DNA of 64,000 nucleotides, taken from Impatiens glandulifera (Eukaryota; Streptophyta; Magnoliopsida; Ericales; Balsaminaceae). This document shows, piece by piece, positions 47,285 to 59,219 of the stretch. A program made the translations under genes and the position numbers. Location: assembly GCF_907164915.1 (NCBI RefSeq), contig NC_061864.1, positions 11,911,889 to 11,975,888 of the forward strand, written 5' to 3'. The notes beneath the pieces are model-generated. The model was given only the letters and a program-made list of their open reading frames with translations. It was not told where the DNA came from and made no database searches. Within the stretch, counting starts at the first letter, position 1, and the number at the start of each line of letters is the position of its first letter.

Positions 47285-48046
47285 TCTGTCCTCGATGTGG
47301 AATTTTTTAAATAGTCAACACCAAGTTGCAGAATAAGATTCATAATATGTAGTGCCCCTCCTTTTTATATATTGTTTTTATATGCATCCTTCTTTAGTTT
47401 GGAGTTTTTCTACTTCTTTCTTTTTGGTAGATTCTATGGTTTCATTTCAATAAGCTTCTTTGATGTGGCCCACCTTTCCAATTGGAGTCAATTTATTCAT
47501 ATAGAGAAAAACTGTCTCTTCAAACACATGCCTCTGTTTTTCTTTTCTTTCTATGAACTAAATTAAATTTGTAAATCACAAATGTTAAATTTGAACACCA
47601 TAAGAATGTAGATTCACCTGTTTTTATGAGCTCTATGTGGGTTAATAATAGGGTATTAGGGTTTAAACGATTCTTTTAATAGATAGAATCAAATTTGTGA
47701 CTTTTTGGTCACTTAAGTTAATTCTTGCTACTGAAATTATATTGTTTGTTTTATAATATATATATAAATAAATTAATTATGTGTTGTTTGTTTCTCTTTA
47801 ATTTATATATGGTGGTTGAAAATACATTGAATAAATATTGGTGAGTGTACGGGGGTTTGACAAGATTATGATTTAAATTATAGGCTTATTCTTGGAGTTT
47901 TGTCTTGTCCTATTTAGATCGATGTTATTATTTGTTTGTATGTTCATGCCACTAATTAACCAGTACCTGTCTATTTGTTAATTATTGGTGAGATAATCTT
48001 GTTAATTATTTCTGTCCTTCACTCTCTCGGGGAGCCAAAATGTCCC

Positions 48047-48090
<44 letters not shown>

Positions 48091-50103
48091 CTTTATTTTT
48101 TTATTTTAAGTAAGACTTTTCATTAGTTACTTCATTAAAAATTGTGGTGAAGAATCCTAATAAGTTTATACAAATCTCCATGAGAATAAAATGTCCAATC
48201 TTTCATATTTTATGATGTAAAAGATATGTATTGGTCAAAATTTAATGTATGGTCACAAATATAATTTGGATCATAAGTCTTCTAAAAACTGCTCTACTAT
48301 AATGTATTAGGGAAGCAGACGAGTCTAAGTTCATAATTTGGATCAATCTAAAAACTACTCTACTATAACGTATTAGAGCATGCTCGGTCAAAACTCGATT
48401 TGAGTTTGACTTTGACCAAGTTCGAGCTCATATAATATTTGAGTCTCGAGTCCATATAATATTTGTTCGATAACTTGTCGAGCTTTTTCGAACCTGATAA
48501 TAAATAATATATATTTTTATTTATTTTAATATTAAAATCTAAAATTAAAATAAATATTTTTTTCACAATATTTGAAAATTTAATTTTAATTCAAGTTTTC
48601 AAGTGAACTTGAACTCAATTTTATAAACTCATTCGAGTTCGAGTCGAACTAATAAATATTCCACTCGAAATCAAGTTGACTTGCCACGACTTTTCTCATT
48701 TGCGGCCCTAGTCCTAGTCCGGATTATGATTAAAAAAAATCTGGTACAAAACTGAGACTTAAATGTAACAGTGATTATATAGCAAAATATCAAATTTTTA
48801 AGTTACTCAATGTCATGTTACTTTGAAAGTGTGTTGACCAATGTGTTGACCTTCTTCTTCTTCCTTTATTTAGTAATCTTTAAGTTGTCACATCATATAA
48901 ATTTTTTTTTATCACTATTCATAATCATTGGTGCAATAATATGAATGATTAAAATTCTTAGTTAGGCTCTACTTATATAAGCATCTTTTCTATACAAAGA
49001 ATAGAAAGCTCTAAGTTTGAATACTAAAAAATATGTATTTGACTTTCATAAGTTGTTGTTTGAATGAATATTTTCAAATCGGCACTAATTGGTAAACTAG
49101 TACATACGATACGATGTGAGATTTGATGAATAATGATTGATAATAATTTTGAAGATAGCATTAACTTGGTTATTTGAAAAAAATAATGATTGATAATAAT
49201 TTTAAAGTGATGGAGATTTATTTTTTTAAAGACTTAATAAGTATTAATTAATATATAATAATAAAATAAAAAATAATAATTTAAAATAGATGTTATTTTA
49301 AATATTTTTATTAATAAATTGAGTGACGTGATAAATGAAAGGGAAAGTAATAAATTTTGGTTTTGAATATTCAAATAATTCAAACCGAACCATGCCTAAG
49401 CTAGGCAATAAACAATTCGAGGATAAGATAGATTATAAACCATTTGAATCTTTAAAATTATTATTTCCATACAAATTTACTTATGACAATATATATCTTA
49501 TTTTGTAGAAGTGTGTTATTTACAATACTCTTTTACTGTAAATTAATGAAAATATTTATTTATAAGAAGATGTTGTTTAGAATAATGTTCTAAATTTTCT
49601 ATTTGTTTCTTTTTGTTATCATTTTTCTATTGGCTTTACTGAAATTAAGATTAGTGATAAGAGTATGACGTAACCTCTTGTGTCTTTTTTTTCCAACTAG
49701 CTATTAAGATACATTAAATAATATATAAGATACAAGAAAGCTTGGTTAAAAAATTACAATGAGTATTGGAAGTATTTAATTATATATAGATACTAAGAGA
49801 ATATTAGTAAAATAATATTTAAAAAAATGGTTTATTTTTAATTGGAGTTTGGTGGAGGTTTAGGGTAGGGTTTTGGACGGTGGAATCGAACATATTAACC
49901 TTAAAAAGTTTTGACTATGCATGGTTGTCAACTCATTTCTTGATTCTGAAAACGACATCTCTTTTTTCTTTTTTCTTTTTTTTTTAATCTGTTAAACTTA
50001 TTCTGTCCACATATAATGTTACATACTAATTGCCTCAAATAAAATATTTACCTTTTGTTCTATTTTGCTTCCTTTTAATTTTCTTTAAAAATAAAAAATA
50101 TAG
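47285..50103. other. Gene-free AT-rich region upstream of IPT
   Basis: This contains the IPT promoter and then AT-rich DNA with (TA)n at about 48052-48088. The segment 48360-48720 is rich in GAGTTCGAG/CTCGAGCTC-type motifs and resembles the transposon fragment in MED33 intron 7. No gene is recognised. Confidence 0.5.
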
Positions 50104-50406
50104 GGCTGTGATAGGGAGGCCGATGCTGGCCTCCGACCATACAGCGAATCCTCCGTGGCTGCCATGTGTACTTTGCCAGGCTGTAAAAAAAATGCCACAT
50201 AGATTCGTTTTATGATCTGAGAAAGAAATATAAACGCACGGAACTACTTTCTCTCTTTTCTCTATCCTCTCACAGACAACCTTTCTTGTAAACCCTAGAA
50301 TAGATTCAGTTCTTCCGGAGAACCTTATCGACGACGGCCGGGATATAACTCGATATAAATACATTTCGACGGTGGCTGCTCCGGAGAACCATATCGACGG
50401 TGGTCA

Positions 50407-50624
50407 GGTAACTCCATATGACTACTATGTTTTGATACTGTGTTTTTTCATCATTATCTTTAATCGTTATCCTCACTTTATCTTCAGATCAATACAACTT
50501 TATATTGACATTGTTCGGGTAACTCCATATGACTACTATGTTTTGATATTGTGTTTTTTCATCGTTATCTTTAATCGTTATCCTTCCTTTATCTTCAGAT
50601 CAATACAACTTTATATTGACATTG
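50407..50624 (+). repeat. 111-bp tandem duplication inside the element
   Basis: Two copies of a 111-bp unit beginning GGTAACTCCATATGACTACT and ending TATATTGACATTGTT start at 50407 and 50518 and differ at a handful of positions. The second copy runs straight into the first 22-bp array. Confidence 0.9.
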
Positions 50625-50756
50625 TTATATTGAGCTCAATACATCATTATATTGATCTCAATACACGAATATATTGAGCTCAATACACGGATATATTGAG
50701 CTAAATACACGGTTATATTGAGCTCAATACACATATATATTGATCTAAATACACTA
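50625..50756 (+). repeat. 22-bp repeat array 1 (six monomers)
   Basis: Six consecutive monomers of exactly 22 bp, consensus core TTATATTGAGCTCAATACAC. The core contains the 12-base palindrome ATTGAGCTCAAT, altered in some copies to GATCTC or GAGCTA. Confidence 0.92.
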
Positions 50757-50869
50757 AGGTTAGATTGAGGGCTCGAGGTAGGCCACTAACGAAACGAAAA
50801 TTATCTGCCGTAGAAAAAGTAATTAACAGGTCCAACATTCAACAAAGGTTAGTTTTACCTCATTGAGTT

Positions 50870-50957
50870 GTTATATTGTGTTAGTTGCTTTGTTATATTG
50901 AGCTCATTTACTCGTTATATAGAGTTCATTGCCTAGTTATATATTGATGTAATATAT
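50870..50957 (+). repeat. 22-bp repeat array 2a (about four monomers)
   Basis: Monomers start at 50870, 50892, 50914 and 50936. Each begins GTTATAT and is followed by TGTG, TGAG, AGAG or ATTG variants. They are diverged members of the same repeat family, and the fourth is degenerate. Confidence 0.75.
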
Positions 50958-51093
50958 TTAACTAATTGCCTTGTTAAATTTTGTTATAGAAAAAAATGCG
51001 GGATGAACCAACAGATGCGCAACAATTCAATGACCCAACTACTATACCACAAACAATAGTCTTCACTTAATTCTCTTTTACCACATTATTGTA

Positions 51094-51357
51094 GTTATAT
51101 TGTACTTGTTGATTCGTTATATTGAGATCATTGACTCGTTATATTGTACTTGTTGCTTCGTTATATTGAGATCATTGACTCGTTATATTGTACTTGTTGC
51201 TTCGTTATATTGAGATCATTGACTCGTTATATTGTACTTGTTGCTTCGTTATATTGAGATCATTGCTTCGTTATATTGTACTTATTGCTTCGTTATATTG
51301 AGATCATTGACTCGTTATATTGTACTTGTTGCTTCGTTATATTGAGTTGATTGCCTC
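51094..51357 (+). repeat. 22-bp repeat array 2b (twelve monomers as 44-bp dimers)
   Basis: Twelve monomers of exactly 22 bp fill this span with no gaps. Two types alternate, GTTATATTGTACTTGTTGC and GTTATATTGAGATCATTGAC, each closed by TTC or TC, giving a 44-bp higher-order unit. The dimers are nearly identical, so the array was amplified recently as dimers. Confidence 0.95.
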
Positions 51358-51450
51358 ATTATATAGATCTCAAATAAATTATTTGACTATGATACCACAA
51401 ACAATAAACTATAGAGCATAATTCAGCATTATATTAAGTTTTTTTTAGCT

Positions 51451-52060
51451 TTACTCGTCAATAACCATATTTTGATGGTTGCTCAGACTCAGGGAACACA
51501 TTAGTTTATCGAAGTGTTCAAACAAATACATTGCAATTGAGGATGGCAATTTGGAGACACGTAAGGAAAGGAGAGAGCCGAAGCCGATGTCCTTGACAGC
51601 TTGCTTCTGGAGGTCCGACAGTCCATTCACGAGTTTACATAGGCCCTGAGGAGAAGTGCGAATGTTTGGAATCGTTGTTTTCGGCAATCTTTTTTTTTTG
51701 ACAATTTCGAACTGAAAAAATGACAAAGGTGAACGCTCCATATAACTATTTATTACGATCCATATATCTACCTATTATGCTCCATATAACTACATATTAT
51801 ACTCCATACAACCACTTATTACGCTTCATATAACTATTAATTACGCTTCATATAACTACTTAGTACGCTTCATATAACTATATTTTACGCTCAATATAAC
51901 TAGTTATTACGAAATATAACACGCAAAAGATAACTTACCTTCCAAAATCTTGGTTGTCAACATCGTTGGTCTTCCTCTTTCGTGCATTCGGAGTCGTTAC
52001 AATGTCGGAATTAGGGGGACGGTAGATGGGATGTTGATATCGGTAACAGAATCCATTGAT
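51451..52060 (-). pseudogene. Fragment resembling the N-terminal part of Ulp1-type MULE proteins
   Basis: On the minus strand, 51711-51451 reads KRLPKTTIPNIRTSPQGLCK, then a block with LSDLQKQAVKDIGFGSLLSL, then KLPSSIAMYLFEHFD, and stops. The pattern RTSP, LS..QK.AV..IGFGSLL, LP, FD is what I recall at the start of plant transposon proteins that carry a C-terminal Ulp1-like cysteine protease (Kaonashi-type MULEs). A further piece at about 52060-51939 encodes a basic NARKRKT stretch and ends at a good GT donor (51938); an acceptor lies just before 51711. The two pieces do not join in frame, and the protease domain is absent, so this is a truncated relic. The putative intron contains repeat array 3. 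Confidence 0.4.
51739..51914 (-). repeat. 22-bp repeat array 3, inverted orientation (eight monomers)
   Basis: Seven monomers of exactly 22 bp and a partial or diverged eighth, read on the plus strand as CATATAACTA-TTA-ACGCT. On the minus strand they begin GTTATATGGAGCGTAATAA, sharing the GTTATAT head, GAG and AATA positions with arrays 1 and 2. The family is therefore the same but inverted. Confidence 0.85.
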
Positions 52061-52225
52061 CTTAGAGAATAGATAACAAGAAGAGATTGAGTATTGGAGA
52101 AAACGTACGGCGAGAATATAAGAGGAGACGAGGGGCTTCCACAGCGAGACGGATAACAAGTGGCGGCAAGAAGAGATTGATGGAAATGGTTGAGCGCTTC
52201 CACGGTGAGACAGAAAATACATCAC

Positions 52226-52355
52226 GACTCAACTAGGGTTTATACAGGAGGGAGCGAGAAGAGAGAGTAATGAGAGAGAATCAATGGTTAGACTACGGCT
52301 CGACTAAGGTTTACACAGGAGGGAGCGAGAAGAGAGAGTAATGAGAGAGAAGGGC
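52226..52355 (+). repeat. 71-bp direct repeat near the element's right end
   Basis: Two copies of a unit containing GACTCAACTAGGGTTTATAC and CAGGAGGGAGCGAGAAGAGA, about 71 bp apart (second CAGGAGG at 52316). The second copy has GGCTCGACTAAGG in place of GACTCAACTAGGG. Confidence 0.85.
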
Positions 52356-52460
52356 AGGCGAATTAAAGCTATTTATTTTTTTTTTTAATTCAAAAAATCC
52401 AGCGTGGCAATGCCACATAGATTCGCTTTATGATCTGAGCCCCACCCTCGGCCCCAAATC

Positions 52461-52606
52461 ATTATTCAAAATAAAAGTGGATGTATTTCTGCAATTTTCC
52501 ATATAGATTCGTTCAAAATAAAACATGGATGAAAAATATCAATAAAATATGGAACAAGTGTATGACTAAATTTAAAATATGATTGAAATCTAACTATTAT
52601 AACCAA

Positions 52607-52673
<67 letters not shown>

Positions 52674-54807
52674 GTATCAAATATAACAAATATGAGCCAA
52701 TAATCAAATAAATTTTCTTTTTATGGAAAGAATAATAATTTATTAAAATAGAGACAAATTATTCATTTTTGTTAACTGTGTGTAGGTTTCATATTAGTCA
52801 CTTCTTGGTAAATACCTTCACAAAGAAGGGGTGTTTTTGAATGTGACAATTTCTTAAATGATATCCACAAAATATATATAAAAAAAGAGAGTATAATTTA
52901 AGAATAATAAAAGTATGTTTTTTTATTCATTTATAATCGGTGTGAAAAAAATATATTAAATTTGTTATAAGATCGATTATAGATCCGAAAATATACAATA
53001 AAACTAAACAAAACCTAAAAAATGTTTAAAGTCTTAAGTTTAAAAAATCATTGTTCCATGTCAACATTCTCAAAGGTAGTTGAACGATAAAAATGATTAA
53101 TTTTAGAAGAGAACTAGCACGACAATTTACACATATGGTTCCCGCTTAAACTTAAAATATTTTTTTTTTGATAAAATCGAATTTATAATATTTTGATCTC
53201 TTAAGTTGAATCTTACCATTAATATTTAAGAAAAAATTATATTAGATAACAACTCAAATTCTGAGAAACAATATTAATCCATATGCAAAATTTTGATGTG
53301 AATAATTTTATATTTAGAAGAAAAGAAACAACTTTGAGGGGAAATTAAAGCAAAATATAATGAAAGAAAGTAGAGATAATGCTGGATTCCATTTAATTTA
53401 TGATCACAATCATTCAAAGTGCTAGCTAGCTAGCTATGTAGTGATCTTGTGTACGTGGTGGAGAAATAAATAATTAAATTTCTCGTCTACGAATCTATGC
53501 ATCACATATCTATATATAGCTTATGAGATTACTTATGAGTTATGATCATCATTAAATAATTCATTATCAACATAATCTAGGCTTAAGAAATATTACATTA
53601 AACTTTACTCCTTTTTATCCTCTTAATATTTTGTTTTATGAAGGTGAATTACAACCTAACATGGTCAAGAGACAATCGTTTTTCTTAAAAATTTACGAGC
53701 TCAATAACTGTCTATCATTTAGACTACAAGAATCAACGATTCCTAATAGTTGAGTTACATTAAATATTGGATTTATAGTTGTATAATTTTTAATAATAAA
53801 TAATTAATATAATGCTAAATTATATGGTTGTAGCGAGATGAATCTTAAAGAAAATTCTTCTAAAAGTATATGATGAACTTATTAACTTAATTAAATATTA
53901 TTTGATAACAATTATTTAAATAATTATTATAATTTATTTATATTTTTATTAATTAAAATATTCTTTCTTTATTTTTTTTTTGTATTAAATATAAACTTTT
54001 ACACAATAACTCAAAATTTCATAACCGAAATTAATCAATGTTATTTAAATAATCAAATTTTGTTTGAATGATTCATATTTTAGGTTGTTGCTTAATATGT
54101 TTCTTTCTTCAGTTTGAGGTTGTTTTTTTCAACTATATGTATTTTTTTTCAAAATTATTATTTTTACACTTATGATGCATTTGTAATTTAATATAATAGT
54201 TTAAGTTAAAAGATTTATGTTTTAAATGAATAAAAGTTATATATTGAATTCTTATTAATATTGTTTTGAAATGAAGTGAGAAATTATGACTATGAGATTA
54301 TGTTTTTTTCTTTTTAAAATAACAAAATTAAAAAATTATGGTTAAAAAATTGTATTCAACAAATATTTTTACTAAGAAGAACATTTGTAAACTGTATTAA
54401 AATGAATAAATTTAAATACATTTACAAATGAGACAAAATTATATAACTTTTAATTCTGAATTGAAAACAATGATGGAGAAAAAGTGAGATAAATTAAAAA
54501 GAATAAAATAAATCATTATTAAATGGCAATCTTCTTGATTGTGACCTCTCTCGATTTTTTAATTGTAATGAGTCCAGATCTTGCATTATCTCTTGCTCCC
54601 CCATTTAATCCAACCACTTATAAAGCTACGAGATATTTTTATAATAAAAAAAAGTAGGGGATATACAAAATTATAAATTATAGTTAAAGTTTGAAATAAT
54701 AAACCCCTTCCTTTTCGCCCAAAATAAATAAACTCCTTATATATATATATATATATATATATTGACAGGAAGTAAAACAGTGTTATTACTTTTTTTTTTT
54801 TTTTTTC
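52461..54807. other. Gene-free AT-rich region
   Basis: No coding sequence or recognisable transposon ends were seen. It contains the longest (TA)n run of the window (52612-52670) and another at 54739-54762. Confidence 0.55.
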
Positions 54808-55441
54808 TAAAATCATCTTCAACTAAAAATTTCTTTTAAACTCATTTGAGTGTAAATGTCATATCAAACACTAAATTTTCTCTAATCGAAAAATTCATTC
54901 TCAAACCCAAAATAATATTTTTATAATATTCTTACTTACATCAACTTTTATAACTTTTTAATATCACCCCATATATTTTACAATATTAAAAACTACAACA
55001 TAATATTTTAATATCCCTCCATTATTTTAAATTTGATTATAAATAAATTATTAAAAATTTAAAAGTTACAATACACAAACTAAATAAAAAATTATGGTTC
55101 ACTATTATAATGTTTTTAAACATTATTATAATATTTGAATATTATTATAATTTTTTTTAACATTATTATTATATATATATATATATATATTTGAATATTA
55201 TTATAAATTTATGTTATACAAAAAATATTATATAAATGAATTAAATTGTATAAATAAATTAAGAATAATAAATTATATAAATAAGTTTAATGTATAAAAT
55301 TGACCTAAATTAAATTTAGGGGTTAAATTTAAAAATAAAAAAGTTTTGAGTTCATGAATAGTGCAAACAAATAGGAGAGGGAAAATGAGAAAAACTCATT
55401 TTGAGTTTGAGTATTTGTATTCGGTTGAAGTTGCTCTAAAG
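54808..55441. mobile_element. MITE-like element, GAGCAACTTCAACC family (copy 1)
   Basis: The left end AATCATCTTCAACTAAAAAT with CTCATTTGAGTG matches, inverted, the right end AAAACTCATTTTGAGTTTGA with CGGTTGAAGTTGCTCTAA. The GAGCAnCTTCAACC terminus is common among plant MITEs. The interior is AT-rich with no open frame. Ends are approximate. Confidence 0.5.
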
Positions 55442-56019
55442 TATAATCTTGATGATAAGTTCTTATAAAAGAAAAACTACAAATTATACCCTTGTAATAA
55501 TTTAAATAGATACAGTTTGAATATAATTGAATGTACTTTTATTGAAATAAATGTAATGAATGTGGCATGTTACATTAGTTCTATTTTATTTTATTGTATT
55601 CCATTTTATTCTAGAGATTAAACCCTAATCTATACTTAATTTTAGGCTTTGTTTGGATTGTTTTGTTTTTTTTAAAACTTAGAGGGAGAAAAAAATAATG
55701 ATTAGTGATGATTTTGAGGAGGTGATGATTATTTTTAGTAAAAAGACTTAAAAGGTATTGGTATATATATATAAAATAATAAATAATAATTTAAAGTATA
55801 AGGTATTTTGGTTAATGAAATTAGTGATGTGATTGTTGAGAAGTGAATTGAAAAATTGATTTGGGTTGTGTTTAAAAAAACAAAACAAAAAGAACAAGTC
55901 TTTAATGTTGAGGACAAATTTATGAATATTTTTAAGAAAATTGAACTTGTATTAAAATTGAGCTCGCCTAATGGTAAGCCGGACACATGAGAGTCATAGT
56001 CAATTCGCACAGGGTCACT

Positions 56020-56816
56020 CCCTAGACCAGTGTTTTAAAACCGGCTCGGCCCGACCGGTCGGACCGGAAATCGGGTTTCACTTAATCGAGCCAAACTTCA
56101 GATTGAAAATGCACTTATCCGTATTAAATCGGCCTTAACCGGTCGGTCGACCGATCGAACCGAGATCCAAGGCTAACCGGAACCGAGGGTTTCTCCACCT
56201 TGTTGCACGGATCTCTAAGTTTTTATTATTATTATTAACACTCTCTATCTACTCTAACTTCTCACTTGCCTCTAATTTTTACTTTCTCTTACTTTCTGCT
56301 GTTCTCAGTGTACTCACTAGCCACAAGGATTGTAAGTAGAAACACTTCTTTTTATACGTTGATTTGTGATTCTATATTTTTATTGTTGAGTTTTGATTTG
56401 GATAGTCTAATTTGTGACTATAATTTCTAATGAATGATGTTTAAATTTATATACAATGATGATATTGAGTTATTGTTGTTGGATTTGTATGAGAAGGTGT
56501 TTTGTGAGAAATAATATGTATTGTAGTTGAAATTAGATGGAATTAGATAATTATTTTGTTTGAGATGATTTTATTATTTGTTAAGATATTCGTGTTGTTT
56601 ATGATTTTATAGAATTGTTTGAAGTTTAAAGTTTGATGAAGTTAGATGAATTTGATAAAAAAAATACCTTTTTTTAAATTTTGTGAGGTAGAAACCGGGT
56701 CTAAGTCATGTGATTCCGGTTTTAATCATGCGATTCAACTGTCGACCCTTAACCCAGTGACTCGGTACCTTCACCAAGTTGACCACCCCTTCCGGTTTTA
56801 AAACACTGCCCTAGAC
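56020..56816. mobile_element. Non-autonomous hAT element with perfect TIRs and 8-bp target-site duplication
   Basis: The element spans 56028-56808 (781 bp). Its ends are CAGTGTTTTAAAACCGG and the exact reverse complement CCGGTTTTAAAACACTG, a 17-bp perfect inverted repeat starting with the CA typical of hAT ends. It is flanked by the 8-bp direct duplication CCCTAGAC at 56020-56027 and 56809-56816, the diagnostic target-site size of the hAT superfamily. Subterminal DNA is rich in ACCGG/CCGGT and GGTCGG motifs, probable transposase binding sites. There is no transposase coding region, so it depends on a partner in trans. The clean ends suggest a fairly recent insertion. Confidence 0.93.
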
Positions 56817-59219
56817 CCTTTCCATACCAACAAAAAATATATAATATTAATAATAATGTATTACTTAGGTTATTTAAGATAATCGTTTTGTTTTAATTTA
56901 GGATAAAAAAATTATTATATTTTTCTTCATTTTAACTTAAAATGTATAAACGAAACAATACTTTTTTTCTACTTTAAAGTATTGGGAACTTCTAGACTGC
57001 TAGTGTACGGTAGCCAACTTATCAAAACCTCAAGGGTTATTTATTTTCTTGTTATTTGTCTTTTGTCTTTTTATTATTCCAACCAACATTAATTTTTTTT
57101 TTTTTTGTTATAAAGATATAGAAAACGATATTAGAAAAATCTCATTCAAGAATCAATGCCTTGTATCATGGAAGCGTGTTTGACTCGCGTAAAGTTGAAT
57201 AAGAAATATTGATAGATATTAGAGACCACTACAACTTATCTATTAATAAATTATTTACAAATTTAAATATATTTTCAAATTAAATTATAAACTTACAGTA
57301 TTTAGTATGTAATTTTTATTATTTTTTTTTATTTTTTTTCAAAATTTGAAACAAATCATCTTGATAAAGAAAATTTTATCATATGTAATTTTTATTATTT
57401 TTTTTTATTTTTTTTCAAAATTTGAAACAAATCATCTTGATAAAGAAAATTTTATCAAAATATTTTTATGTAATAGAATCTAAATTTTGTGTGAAAATTT
57501 TATTTTTTTCATTCATTTTATATTTTAAAAAGTTTAATTAAATATTGTATACCAAATAAAAATAAAATTACTTCTATTTTATATTTTAATAATTTTAAAA
57601 ATAATTGTAATAAAATATTAATTTAAAAAATTATTTTTTATTATTTATATTTAAATATATAAATACCATAGTTAGGATCAATTATCTTAAAATCTCAAGT
57701 TAACTCTTAAAATTTAAAAAATAAAGTGGTAAGATTTTATAAGTTTATAAATATTTTCGATTTCACGATTTTATACTATTTTACATTAAAAAAATTATAT
57801 TTATATTTATAAATTAAAAATAAAATTATTATTTATTTAAATAAATTAATATAATTAATTTTATAAATATATTTTTATAATACTTATTATTATTTTTTAA
57901 TTAATTTTTTATTTGAATATATAATTTTTTTTAATTGATTAGGTATAAAATAGTTAATTATATATAATTAATAATAATATATAACTAATATTTTTTAAAT
58001 TAAACTATTACAAATTCAAATAAATTCTAAATTTTATGAGTTGATTAGACTATTTCCAACCCACAAATACATTTTCAAATCTAAAATGCAGTAAACGTCA
58101 AATTCATCTACAATCCAAAAACTTATTTTCAAACTCAAAAGAATATTTTTAAAATATTATTTCTTACACTAACTTTCTAACCTTATTAATATTATATATA
58201 TATATATATTTATCAACTTTATATACTTAACTTTAATCTTTTCTCATTAATTTAATAAAATTAATTATATATAAATAATTCATAAACAACAAAATAATTC
58301 AATAATATATTTAAATAAACAAACATATTATATATAAAAAACATTTGGTACACATAAATATAAAATAAATTAAATAAAATTTAAGTATAATAAATTTAAT
58401 GATTTAATTATATATTTAAAAAATATTATAATTTTGTATCTTAAAAGTAAAAAATATAAATTAAAAGATTAATTTACATATAAAAAAGTTAAAAATTATT
58501 AAAAAAAAGTGTAAGGGTCATTTTTAAAAATGTCTAAAATGGTGATAATGAACTGTCCATACGTATTTGCGTGAGGAGAGAAGACTCAGTCGCATAATAA
58601 TTTTTTTTTAGGTGGGTTGGAGGAGAAAAGCGCACGCATAATGGGTTTTGCTGAGTTGCTCTTAGTGATTAAGATTACTATGAGAGGAAATACATCTAAA
58701 TAAGAAGTGTGATGTTAAAAAATCAAAATAAAAATTTGAATAGAATCATAATGTAAAATTTCTCTTAATATATATCAATATTGGAAAGTAAATTTTATAT
58801 TTAAAAAATTCAGAATATAAACGAAATAAATTAATGATAAAAAAAATTAATCTCAATCATTATTAAAAACAAAAATCTTAATATATAAACGATTTTATTT
58901 AAAGTTGAGACAAAAATTATTACAGAATATTAGTTTTTAAATAAGTTATATATTTTCATTGATTTATTTTTAATTTTTAAATCCAACCAACAGTTAACTA
59001 GTGGTTTTAGAAATAAACATGTAAATTGAAATTCAGTTGTAACGGTATAAACAGAAAGAGCGGTTGAAGGTGGTGAAATTGGAGATTTGGAAGACAGAAA
59101 TTTGGAAGAATTTGACCAGGGCGGAGGAGGTGGATTGAGATTGAGAGAGGCGACCATCGCGCGTCCAACCCGACGACGGCCACAATTGCCGTCCTTGGAC
59201 CGGACAACTCGTTTTCGCG
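56817..59219. other. AT-rich region with a second GAGCAAC-type repeat and VTT gene promoter
   Basis: A perfect 76-bp tandem duplication lies at about 57306-57457. From about 58036 to 58668 there is a second GAGCAAC-family MITE-like element: the left part GACTATTTCCAACCCACAAA with TACATTTTCAAA, the right part with GGTGGGTTGG and GCTGAGTTGCTCTTAG. The last 150 bases, GC-richer, are the 5' UTR of the VTT gene. No other gene is seen. Confidence 0.5.
57306..57457. repeat. 76-bp perfect tandem duplication
   Basis: Two copies begin TATGTAATTTTTATTATTTT at 57306 and 57382 and both end in GATAAAGAAAATTTTATCA. I see no differences between them, so the duplication is recent. It is intergenic. Confidence 0.9.

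Larger units (their letters stand above)
50115..52460. mobile_element. Candidate MULE-like element with degenerate terminal inverted repeats
   Basis: The left end (50115 onward: GGGAGGCCGATGCTGGCCTC, CATACAGCGAATC, GTGGC) is an imperfect inverted match to the right end (reverse complement from 52460: GGGGCCGAGGGTGGGGCTC, CATAAAGCGAATC, GTGGC). Inside both ends lie CT-rich stretches followed by a GTAAACC(C/T)TAG motif in mirrored order. A 31-bp sequence containing GCCACATAGATTCG and TTTATGATCTGAG occurs in the same orientation at 50191-50221 and 52409-52439. The interior carries three arrays of 22-bp repeats, two other tandem duplications and a decayed coding fragment. No clean target-site duplication was found, so the family is tentative. 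Confidence 0.5.

Noticed and set aside
50372..50677. 101-codon plus-strand frame
   Set aside because: It is the translation of the 111-bp tandem duplication and the first 22-bp array, with no protein similarity.
50625..51357. CRISPR-like or telomeric array
   Set aside because: The repeats are contiguous without spacers and the unit is not a telomere motif; this is plant nuclear DNA.
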